Below the pieces are notes generated by a model. The model saw only the letters and a list, made by a program, of their open reading frames with translations, had not been told where the DNA came from and made no database searches. The translations under genes were made by a program, and so were the position numbers. A stretch of 64,000 nt of DNA from Pantoea rodasii. GTDB taxonomy: Bacteria > Pseudomonadota > Gammaproteobacteria > Enterobacterales > Enterobacteriaceae. The stretch is taken from positions 124,001 through 188,000 of the forward strand of contig NZ_MLFP01000003.1 of the NCBI RefSeq assembly GCF_002095465.1. Reading direction: 5' to 3'. This document shows positions 1 to 6,789 of the stretch, piece by piece; the stretch's first letter is position 1, and the number at the start of each line of letters is the position of its first letter.

Positions 1-722
1 GATCGCTGATGATGCGCTTAATGCCCGCGATGAATGAAGTCGATGCGGCACTCGATTCGCTGAATCATTTTCGCAGTACGCCGGGCGGTATGCTGCGCCT
101 GAATGTCCCCGTCAGCGCGGCCAGGCTGGTTTTGCCCGCTATCGTCCCCGGTTTTCTGGCACGCTATCCCGATATCCAGTTGGAAGTGGTGGCGGAAAGC
201 AATGTGCAGGATATTTTCCGCGATGGCTGTGATGCGGGGATCCGTTACGACGACCATCTTGAGCAGGATATGGTGGCGCTGCCGATTGGACCACGCGTGC
301 AACGTTTTGCTGCAGCGGCGTCTCCTGCCTATTTAGCCACATTTGGCACGCCGCAGCATCCACGTGAACTGTTGCAACACCGGTGTTTGTATGGTCGCTA
401 TGCCACTGGCGTCATCTCCGATTGGGAGTTTGAAATGGGCGGAGAGGTGGTGCGTTTACAGCCGAAAGGGCCATTGATATGTAGCATCGGCGCGGCCATG
501 GATCTCACTGTCGCGGCCGCAGTTTCCGGTGCAGGGGTAGTGTATCTGTTTGAAGATTGGCTAAAACCTGTGCTGGATAATGGCAGCCTGCAACCGATTC
601 TCAGCGAGTGGTGGCAGAGTTTTTCTGGACTGTGGCTTTACTATAACGATCGCCGCTTGATCCCCGCACCGCTGCAGGCGTTTCTCGACTATGTGCGCGA
701 ACTTAATGCGCAGATGGAGTGA
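1..722 (+). CDS. LysR-family transcriptional regulator, 5' end outside the window
   Basis: The reading frame is open from the first bases of the window, so only the C-terminal part is present. What remains is the end of the linker helix (an alternating Leu/Ala stretch) followed by a complete effector-binding domain of the LysR type. That domain starts with the usual GxLRLNVPxxAAR strand and continues through the FLARYPDIQLE motif to a C-terminal ALQAFLDYVREL helix. The DNA-binding helix-turn-helix must lie to the left of base 1. The gene ends 24 bp from the convergent ANTAR gene. The ligand and targets cannot be told from this fragment. Confidence 0.9.
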   Translation, partial: SLMMRLMPAMNEVDAALDSLNHFRSTPGGMLRLNVPVSAARLVLPAIVPGFLARYPDIQLEVVAESNVQDIFRDGCDAGIRYDDHLEQDMVALPIGPRVQRFAAAASPAYLATFGTPQHPRELLQHRCLYGRYATGVISDWEFEMGGEVVRLQPKGPLICSIGAAMDLTVAAAVSGAGVVYLFEDWLKPVLDNGSLQPILSEWWQSFSGLWLYYNDRRLIPAPLQAFLDYVRELNAQME

Positions 723-746
723 GTGTTTTTCGCTGGCAGGGCCGTT

Positions 747-1361
747 TTATAATTTCTCCACCGCCAACACTTTAAGCAGGTTTAGCCAGGATGTTGTGTT
801 ATTGAGAAATTCACAGCTGAGATTCTCAATCGTCATATGCTGCGCCATTGCCGCGTGACGCAGCAGATTGTAGGCATCATCTTCCCCTAACTGTAGTTCT
901 TTCATCACCAGTATTTGTGCGGAGAACAGGTACTTGCGTGCGCGCAGACGCTCTTCCTGGCGTTTTAATTGTGCTTCCAGTTGGTTGATGCGCGCGGCAC
1001 TTTCCAGCGCCAGTGTGAAGGCGGTCATCACGCCGTCGAAACGCACCGGTTTTCGCATATAACTGTCAATTTTTTGCTCGGTGATCCACTGAAGGCGCGA
1101 AGGGGTTTCCATCGCGGTGAGCGCAATTTTGGGTAACGCAGGCCAGGGCAATTTGTTGGTGGGATGAAACAGCGCTGGGTTGTCGCCATCGAACACCAGT
1201 AATTGTTGTCCAGCCAGTTGTGCTTCGGTTGGGAAGGCCGCGCAAAATTCTCCCTGAATGCCCATGCGGGAAAATTGTTGCTCCAGATGATGATTATCAC
1301 GATCCGCACAGCCAATTACGCACACCTTGAGTCCGCGCATTTGCACGTTTTTTCGGCTCAT
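747..1361 (-). CDS. ANTAR-domain antiterminator, AmiR/NasR-like
   Basis: This 204-aa protein has an N-terminal pseudo-receiver fold of about 125 residues, a coiled-coil linker (about 127-145) and a C-terminal ANTAR helical bundle (about 140-200). The ANTAR signature is visible in the helix LRARKYLFSAQILVMKEL and the following AYNLLRHAAMAQHMTIENL segment. ANTAR proteins bind paired hairpins in leader RNA and prevent termination. The gene is the last of a four-gene operon and its start overlaps the stop of the AmiC-like gene by 4 bp (ATGA). That is the AmiC-AmiR arrangement of Pseudomonas, where AmiC holds AmiR inactive until it binds an amide. The likely RNA target is the terminator-containing leader upstream of the permease gene at 5859. 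Confidence 0.85.
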   Translation of the reverse strand: MSRKNVQMRGLKVCVIGCADRDNHHLEQQFSRMGIQGEFCAAFPTEAQLAGQQLLVFDGDNPALFHPTNKLPWPALPKIALTAMETPSRLQWITEQKIDSYMRKPVRFDGVMTAFTLALESAARINQLEAQLKRQEERLRARKYLFSAQILVMKELQLGEDDAYNLLRHAAMAQHMTIENLSCEFLNNTTSWLNLLKVLAVEKL

Positions 1362-2512
1362 GTGCGCTCTCCATCCTGAGTCAGATTATCGAGATCGACC
1401 CAAGCCAGCCAGGGATCGGGCTTCACCGGCTGTGGTGCCTGCCAAAAACATTCTAGCTTACCCTCATGACAACGTGCCAGATGCGGCGTCAGCCAGCAGT
1501 GATTGTTATCGGCATCAACACGAATCGGTCCTGCGGGGGAATCCATCTCATCTTTAAGCACGGCAGCACGCACGCCTTCTACGTCAGCATCACCGTGACG
1601 GTTGATAGCGCGCGCCAGCAGGTGTCCCGCTAACCAGGCCGTTTGGCTGTCAACCGAGGGTGACACGCCTTCGCCAAAACGCTGGCGATAGCAGCGTAAA
1701 AAATCGCGGTTGGCGGCACTGTCGATGGACTGGAACCAACTCGCTGAGACCAGATATCCTTCGAGGGCTTCTGCGCCAATCATGTCCACTTCCGGCTCGC
1801 AAAGCGTCAGGCTTGATTTTAAGACGTCGTTAAGCCATGGCTGCTGTTGGCTGGCCCGATGCCAGGCGCGGTAGAAACTGTAGGCACTTCTGCCCACCAT
1901 GGTATTCAGCAGCACCTTAGGCCGTTGTGCGATGATATCGGCAATCAACTCATCGACATTTTCTTCACCCAGCGGCAGTAACTTACTGGCTAATACCTTG
2001 CCTCCGGCCGGGATCACCGCTTCACGCGTGATGCGATCCATCTCCCATGACCAGACGTAGTTCGATCCAACGTGGTACATCTCGACATCCTGCTGCTGCA
2101 ACAGCCAATTCAGGAGCGGCAATACATGCTGATTGGGCGCCGCACCCAGATAAATCACGCTGTTGCTGCTTTCGAAACCTTCATAGCGCGCCGAGTGCCA
2201 CAACAAAGCGTTGGCGGCTTCGATCAACGGGAGAATGGTTTTACGCGCCGCTGAAGTGTAGCAACCGATCACATGACGTACGCCGTGGCGATAAAGTAAG
2301 TCGTGGCAGTAGTCATAATATTTATCCAGCGAGCCGCCGGGATCGCGCACCACTGGGGCGAGGGTAAAGGGGTAATCAGGATTAGCGTTGATCTCTTCAA
2401 TCGCCAGCAGGATACCGTTAAGCATTTCGCGACCGATCACCGCATAATCGCCGGACACGGAGTAGAGAATGCCAATTGGAATGACACGTTTTGGTGGTGG
2501 TGGTGCAGACAT
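1358..2512 (-). CDS. AmiC-like cytoplasmic ligand sensor (periplasmic-binding-protein fold)
   Basis: A 384-aa type I periplasmic-binding-protein fold of the AmiC/UrtA group, beginning with the IPIGILYSVSGDYAVIGREML motif and carrying a central region around RHVIGCYTSAARKTILP. I chose the ATG at 2512 because an AGGAG sits 6 bases upstream; the frame extends 25 codons further without a better site. There is no signal peptide, so it should be cytosolic, as expected for a sensor rather than a transporter subunit. By analogy with AmiC it would bind the operon's small amide or ureide inducer and release the ANTAR protein encoded immediately downstream. The inducer is not known. A role as an uptake binding protein is unlikely without a leader peptide or ABC partners. 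Confidence 0.8.
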   Translation of the reverse strand: MSAPPPPKRVIPIGILYSVSGDYAVIGREMLNGILLAIEEINANPDYPFTLAPVVRDPGGSLDKYYDYCHDLLYRHGVRHVIGCYTSAARKTILPLIEAANALLWHSARYEGFESSNSVIYLGAAPNQHVLPLLNWLLQQQDVEMYHVGSNYVWSWEMDRITREAVIPAGGKVLASKLLPLGEENVDELIADIIAQRPKVLLNTMVGRSAYSFYRAWHRASQQQPWLNDVLKSSLTLCEPEVDMIGAEALEGYLVSASWFQSIDSAANRDFLRCYRQRFGEGVSPSVDSQTAWLAGHLLARAINRHGDADVEGVRAAVLKDEMDSPAGPIRVDADNNHCWLTPHLARCHEGKLECFWQAPQPVKPDPWLAWVDLDNLTQDGERT

Positions 2513-2659
2513 AGTCACTCCTGATGATTTAACGTCTTTCATTGCCTGTTTTGGCGGCAGGATGGCCGCCAAAACATAAATATGCACATTAGATTAAACG
2601 CGAGCGGCTTATGCACCGATGTTCAATTCGCTGCAGATATAATAAGCCGCTGTATGTGA

Positions 2660-4366
2660 TTACTGGCTGGCCGTCAACACGAGCGGGGTGTAATAGTGCG
2701 GTTGACGCATCAATACCAGATCCTTTCGTCTTACCACATGATTAGGATATGCGGTTTCTGCTGACCCGGTCGTAATATCCAGTACCGCTAAACCATCCGT
2801 GCCCGGCACTTTGATTTCGGTACGTGGAAACGCAAAAGTATCCGGGCCAAACACGCCGCTCAGCCCAAAACTCACGCCGGTCGCTGGCGTCCAGTTGGCA
2901 AAGGCCAGCCAAACATTATTCTCGCCCGCGCGTACGCGAGGCAATAACCAGTGGTAAGGGTCGGCGCCGCGCGGAATCGGCCAGGCGTGCGAGATCTCCG
3001 TCCCGGCATGCGCCATTGGGATTGGCGTGTTGAGCTGGGCGGGACAGGCAATGATGTCACATCCTTCCAATGCCAGAATGCGTGCTGCCTCTGGTACCAG
3101 CAAATCTTCGCCCAGCAGAATCCCCACGCGTCCACAAGGCAGATCGCAGGTTACCCACTGATTGCCTGCACTGGCCCATTGCTGATTGCTTTCGCTGAGG
3201 TGGATTTGTCGATAGTGCGCGCTCAATCCCGCACTGCTTACCAATAGCGCACTGTTATAAAACTGCTGACCTTCGCATTCGGCAAATCCAGTTAACAACG
3301 CGATATCCAGTTCAATCGCCAGTTTCAGCAGACTTTGAATTGGCGCATCGTTTAGCGTAAGCGCATTATTCTTACCTTCGCCCCCTGTCAACGCTCGCTC
3401 TGGCAAAATCAGCAGTTCAGCACCGCGTGATTTTGCCTGTTCGGCCCAATGACGGATCACCGAAAGATTTTCAGCAGTGTTATTGGCCGGATGAAACTGC
3501 GCTACAGCGATACGTGAATCTTTGGCGGCAGGCAGGGGATCGCCGCCGTACAAGCCAAAGAAATCCTGCGGATTCCACATAAAGGTATTGGTCATCAGGC
3601 GCTGATACAGCTCAGGGCGTCGTTTGCGCAGTGAAGGATTCTCCGCAGACAGCGTTAACTCGGCTGCTATCACACCATCGCCGCTATCACGGCTAGCCAG
3701 AACGATGCCATTCTGATCAACGATACAGCTGCCGCCGCTGAACTGTACGCCGCGCTCCCAGCCCCAACGATTGCTTTCAATCAAGGCGCAGCCATTTTCC
3801 CAACCGCGATTTAACCAGTAGGGCGCGGGTGTCCGTTCAGCCAGCCAGTTACTGATATGACAGATAATTTGCGCGCCGCCTAACGCCGCCAGGCGAGCGG
3901 TTTCGATAAAATGGATATCCATGCAAATCAGCAAGGCGATATTACCAATTTCGGTGGCAAAGACCTGATGCCCGGCATCACCGTTGGCAGCCCACTTGGG
4001 TTCAGAAATATAAGGGTGGGTTTTGCGATGAACGCCAATCACACCTTGCGGGCCGACTAGAACAGCACTGTTGTAATAGATGTCTGTGACAGGGTCACGC
4101 TCCGGCATGCCAAACACCAGATAACATTGGAACTCCCGTGCGATAGCAGCGAAAGCCTGACTGGTGACGCCATCAGCGGTTTCTACAAAAGGTGCAATTT
4201 CCGCACGATCCTGCCAGCAATAGCCGGTGGTGGCCATTTCCGGCATGACAATCAATCGCGCGCCATCACGGGCCGCCTGGCTGGCAAGTTGCAGCAGATG
4301 AGTGACGTTTTCATCTTTGCGAAATTGCGTCGGTTCAAACTGAATTGTGGCAACCTTAACGTTCAT
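2660..4366 (-). CDS. Tandem nitrilase-superfamily hydrolase with a degenerate second domain
   Basis: This 568-aa protein carries two carbon-nitrogen hydrolase domains, about 1-275 and 284-560. The first has the full catalytic triad: Glu43 (VMPEMATTG), Lys115 (HRKTHPY) and Cys148 (ALLICMDIHF). In the second, Glu323 (ILPERALTGG) is kept, but the lysine position is Gln387 (HYRQIHLSES) and the cysteine position is Gly419 (GILLGEDLL), so that half should be inactive. The protein would hydrolyse an amide, nitrile or carbamoyl compound in the cytosol. The ATG overlaps the upstream permease stop by one base (TAATG), indicating translational coupling. With an NCS1 permease and AmiC/AmiR regulators, it fits a nitrogen-scavenging pathway. 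The substrate is unknown. Confidence 0.85.
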   Translation of the reverse strand: MNVKVATIQFEPTQFRKDENVTHLLQLASQAARDGARLIVMPEMATTGYCWQDRAEIAPFVETADGVTSQAFAAIAREFQCYLVFGMPERDPVTDIYYNSAVLVGPQGVIGVHRKTHPYISEPKWAANGDAGHQVFATEIGNIALLICMDIHFIETARLAALGGAQIICHISNWLAERTPAPYWLNRGWENGCALIESNRWGWERGVQFSGGSCIVDQNGIVLASRDSGDGVIAAELTLSAENPSLRKRRPELYQRLMTNTFMWNPQDFFGLYGGDPLPAAKDSRIAVAQFHPANNTAENLSVIRHWAEQAKSRGAELLILPERALTGGEGKNNALTLNDAPIQSLLKLAIELDIALLTGFAECEGQQFYNSALLVSSAGLSAHYRQIHLSESNQQWASAGNQWVTCDLPCGRVGILLGEDLLVPEAARILALEGCDIIACPAQLNTPIPMAHAGTEISHAWPIPRGADPYHWLLPRVRAGENNVWLAFANWTPATGVSFGLSGVFGPDTFAFPRTEIKVPGTDGLAVLDITTGSAETAYPNHVVRRKDLVLMRQPHYYTPLVLTASQ

Positions 4367-5859
4367 TATTCAGCCTCCTTACTCAGCAATGGATTGAAGA
4401 CGGGCTTTGGTCCCTGATAGGCATCAGAAGGTTTCCAGTTGGTCTGCATATCTTGCGGGAACGTCTTGAAGTAATAGCGACCGCGCGTGGCGACGCTGAT
4501 TGCAACGTGCAGCACAGGCCCCACCAGCATGGCGATGAACGACGCGTACACCATAGGATAAACACCGAGTACGCCAGCGGCACCAATGGCCACCGCAACG
4601 CAAAGGGCAATGACGCCACTTGGGTTCCACATCCGCAGATACTCTTTGCGGAACTCGACAAAATCTGACGGCGCAAGGTGCAGCACTTTGCGGCAGACAT
4701 AATAGTCAGCGAGGATTATGAACACCCATGTATTGGTCAGAATGCCGGTAATCGACAGGAAAGTACCGGTGTACTGCAGAATGTTGCAGACGTAAAACAC
4801 CACACCTAATAACCAGACCAGCAGCATCCACCATTGACGGCCAGGACGATAGTTAAACGCCATATCCATGGTGTTCGACAGCGCAATGGAGCCTGAATAG
4901 AGGTTAAGTACGTTGATGCGAATCTGCGTGATCACGGCAAACAGCACGCCGGTCAGTCCGATAATCAGCGGGAACACAAAGCCAGGGTCTAAAGCCAGTG
5001 ACCAAACATCCTGTCCCTGAATGTGCGGCATTAAGGTATATGCCATAAACGCGCCGAACAGCATCACCACTACAATCGGAATCAGCATACCCAGCATGAT
5101 AGTCGCCGTGCCTTTATGGCTGACGCCGGGACGAGCGAAGCGGCCATAATCAGTCGCCATCAGGCCTTGAAACACAATTTGTCCATTGGCCATGTTCATC
5201 ACTAACCACAGCGCATTGCTGTCGACTTCCGCTTTAGGCTGCCAGCCACCGAAGCCCACCGATGGATAATGGTGCGTGAGTTGCCAGATGCAGAAACCGA
5301 ACAGCAAGATGAAGATCGGCACGCCCCAGGTTTGCAAGAACTGCATCGACGACATGCCTTTCCAAACAAACCAGATTGCCGCCAATCCCATCAATGCAAA
5401 AATCGCAATGCCGGTAACGGAGTTAACCGGGACACCCGCATAGTTCGCAATGGCATGCGACACGATGGTGCCTTCAAACAAGAAGTAAAAAATAAAATTG
5501 ATGGCATAGATCAGTGAGGTAAAGGCCGAACCCATGTATCCGAAGCCCAACCCTCGCGTCATCAGATTGAGCGACAGGCCTTCTTTACTGGCCATTTTCA
5601 TAATGCAGGAGCCAATTAAGGTCGCAAACACCACCATATATCCGATCGGTAACAGCAGCAGCGGCCAGCCGACCTGATAGCTGATATCCGCACCGAGGCT
5701 GAACCAAAACATGGCGGTCGAGTTTCCCAGTAACACTAAAATGATGGCCGGGATTGGCCAACGATAGTGGGAGGGAACGCGCCCAACAGCATAATCTTCC
5801 ACCGCTTCCGCTTCGGTGATGTCTTGTGGTCCCTGAAACCACGCTTTTAACTTGCTCAT
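4366..5859 (-). CDS. NCS1-family nucleobase/allantoin-type permease
   Basis: A 497-aa integral membrane protein with about 12 hydrophobic segments, beginning MSKLKAWFQGPQDI and showing NCS1 features such as the early helix around FWFSLGADISYQVGWP. NCS1 proteins use Na+ or H+ to import cytosine, purines, uracil, hydantoins or allantoin. The start at 5859 has GGAG seven bases upstream; an open extension to 6093 runs through the leader region and is not coding. It is the first gene of the operon, followed without a gap by the nitrilase. Transcription must pass the terminator just upstream of its ribosome-binding site. The imported substrate is probably the compound the nitrilase hydrolyses (inference). 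Confidence 0.85.
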   Translation of the reverse strand: MSKLKAWFQGPQDITEAEAVEDYAVGRVPSHYRWPIPAIILVLLGNSTAMFWFSLGADISYQVGWPLLLLPIGYMVVFATLIGSCIMKMASKEGLSLNLMTRGLGFGYMGSAFTSLIYAINFIFYFLFEGTIVSHAIANYAGVPVNSVTGIAIFALMGLAAIWFVWKGMSSMQFLQTWGVPIFILLFGFCIWQLTHHYPSVGFGGWQPKAEVDSNALWLVMNMANGQIVFQGLMATDYGRFARPGVSHKGTATIMLGMLIPIVVVMLFGAFMAYTLMPHIQGQDVWSLALDPGFVFPLIIGLTGVLFAVITQIRINVLNLYSGSIALSNTMDMAFNYRPGRQWWMLLVWLLGVVFYVCNILQYTGTFLSITGILTNTWVFIILADYYVCRKVLHLAPSDFVEFRKEYLRMWNPSGVIALCVAVAIGAAGVLGVYPMVYASFIAMLVGPVLHVAISVATRGRYYFKTFPQDMQTNWKPSDAYQGPKPVFNPLLSKEAE

Positions 5860-5873
5860 AATTCTACTCCAAT

Positions 5874-5908
5874 AAAAAAAGCCCCGCCGACAGCATTGCC
5901 GGTGGGGC
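5874..5908 (-). terminator. Leader terminator/attenuator with ANTAR-type hexaloop
   Basis: On the minus strand a GC-rich hairpin (arms GCCCCACCG and CGGCGGGGC, one A-C mismatch) is followed by seven T residues. It ends only four bases before the GGAG of the permease gene. The tip can fold as CCGGC-AAUGCU-GUCGG (5887-5902), a six-base loop with A at position 1 and G at position 4. That is the conserved feature of ANTAR-binding hairpins. An intrinsic terminator inside the leader of an operon that encodes its own ANTAR protein points to regulated antitermination. Confidence 0.8.
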
Positions 5909-6000
5909 TTCTTCGCCTGAATTCGATGTATTGGAGTGGCACTGCGCCACAAACCGCTTACCAGACTACGGCGCCTGTTCCTGACGTGCAGGATGCGGTA
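5909..6000 (-). promoter_or_regulatory. Structured untranslated leader of the permease-nitrilase operon
   Basis: This is the transcript expected between the sigma-54 start (near 6000) and the terminator hairpin. Two further hairpins are visible on the minus strand: TCCTG-CACGT-CAGGA and GTGGC-GCAGT-GCCAC, each with a five-base pair stem and five-base loop. ACCGC near the 5' end can also pair with GCGGT further along. I do not see a textbook first ANTAR hairpin with an A1/G4 hexaloop, so the partner of the terminator-tip hairpin is uncertain. Confidence 0.5.
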
Positions 6001-6010
6001 AATAGAAATA

Positions 6011-6026
6011 AGCAATTGCCGTGCCA
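6011..6026 (-). promoter_or_regulatory. Sigma-54 promoter
   Basis: The minus strand reads TGGCACGGCAATTGCT, which matches the sigma-54 consensus TGGCAC-N5-TTGCW at every defined base, with correct spacing between the -24 GG and the -12 GC. Transcription would start near 6000 and run into the permease-nitrilase-AmiC-AmiR operon. Confidence 0.85.
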
Positions 6027-6075
6027 GAGTAATATCGGCGTTTTGAGGAAAAAAGCGTCTGAATAACCGGAGGCT

Positions 6076-6113
6076 TGCATGCTTACGGTGCACAAGTGCA
6101 CCCTAATGGTTCA
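6076..6113 (-). promoter_or_regulatory. Tandem NtrC-like enhancer boxes
   Basis: Two 17-bp sites on the minus strand resemble the NtrC consensus TGCACC-N5-GGTGCA. They are TGAACC-ATTAG-GGTGCA (6097-6113, one mismatch) and TGCACC-GTAAG-CATGCA (6076-6092, two mismatches). Their starts are 21 bp apart, two helical turns, and they lie about 84 and 105 bp upstream of the predicted sigma-54 start. The right half of one and the left half of the other form a striking GGTGCAC-TT-GTGCACC inverted repeat. Confidence 0.6.
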
Positions 6114-6136
6114 TCCGATCACCCTGCGCGAGTGTA

Positions 6137-6757
6137 TTACGGGTGGCGATAGTGCCAGGCGGTGAGAAATACGGCAACGCTGTTATGGGCGATGGCATCA
6201 AGCAGTTGTTTATCCGGCAATTCTTTTGAAATTAGCGTGGCTGGCAAAAGGTAGCCCATGACTGAGCCGAGAAAACACGCGGCGTTGACGCTGGTATCCT
6301 CAACGTCAATTTCACCGCGCGCTTTGGCTTTATCCAGCAGCAGCACCAACGCGGCTTTGACGCGCTGAGAAGGGCGCTGTTGTAGAGTGTCAAATAGCGC
6401 AGGATCCTGACGTAACAACTGAATCAGCAGGCGCTGGAAATTGACGAACTTTTCACGGTAAAAATGATTCTGTACAAGGCTGGCTAAACCTAACAAACTT
6501 TCTGCCAGCGGCAGCCTCTCATCTTCCACAATCACCCGAACGGAAGGTTGCATCTCATCGAGGAGAAATTGAAAGGTCTCGAGGATGAGTGCATTTTTCG
6601 TCGGAAAGTGGTTATACAACGTTTGGCGCGTGGTGCCCGCCTGGACGGCAATACTGTCCAATGAAACATCCAACCCCTGCTCTAAAAACAGCGTGCAGGC
6701 CTCGCTCAAAATACGCGGGCGTGCTTTCATCGGTCTTCCTTGTGGGCGTTGAGTCAT
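6137..6757 (-). CDS. TetR/AcrR-family repressor
   Basis: A 206-aa protein with an N-terminal TetR helix-turn-helix: ILSEACTLFLEQG, then LDSIAVQAGTTRQTLYNHFPTK with the typical YxHFxxK recognition end (about residues 16-62). A divergent all-helical ligand domain follows. It is the last gene of a leftward cluster, 32 bp after the RND pump, so it probably represses that efflux locus and itself. A perfect 21-bp palindrome upstream of the first gene of the cluster (11743-11763) is the best candidate operator. The ligand is unknown. Confidence 0.9.
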   Translation of the reverse strand: MTQRPQGRPMKARPRILSEACTLFLEQGLDVSLDSIAVQAGTTRQTLYNHFPTKNALILETFQFLLDEMQPSVRVIVEDERLPLAESLLGLASLVQNHFYREKFVNFQRLLIQLLRQDPALFDTLQQRPSQRVKAALVLLLDKAKARGEIDVEDTSVNAACFLGSVMGYLLPATLISKELPDKQLLDAIAHNSVAVFLTAWHYRHP

Positions 6758-6789
6758 TGTAACTGCCTTATATTAATGCGGTTTTTTCT

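Noticed and set aside
5860-6093. N-terminal extension of the NCS1 permease (78 extra codons, open frame).
   Set aside because: It covers the promoter start, the leader hairpins and the terminator. The ATG at 5859 has a proper ribosome-binding site and gives the normal length.
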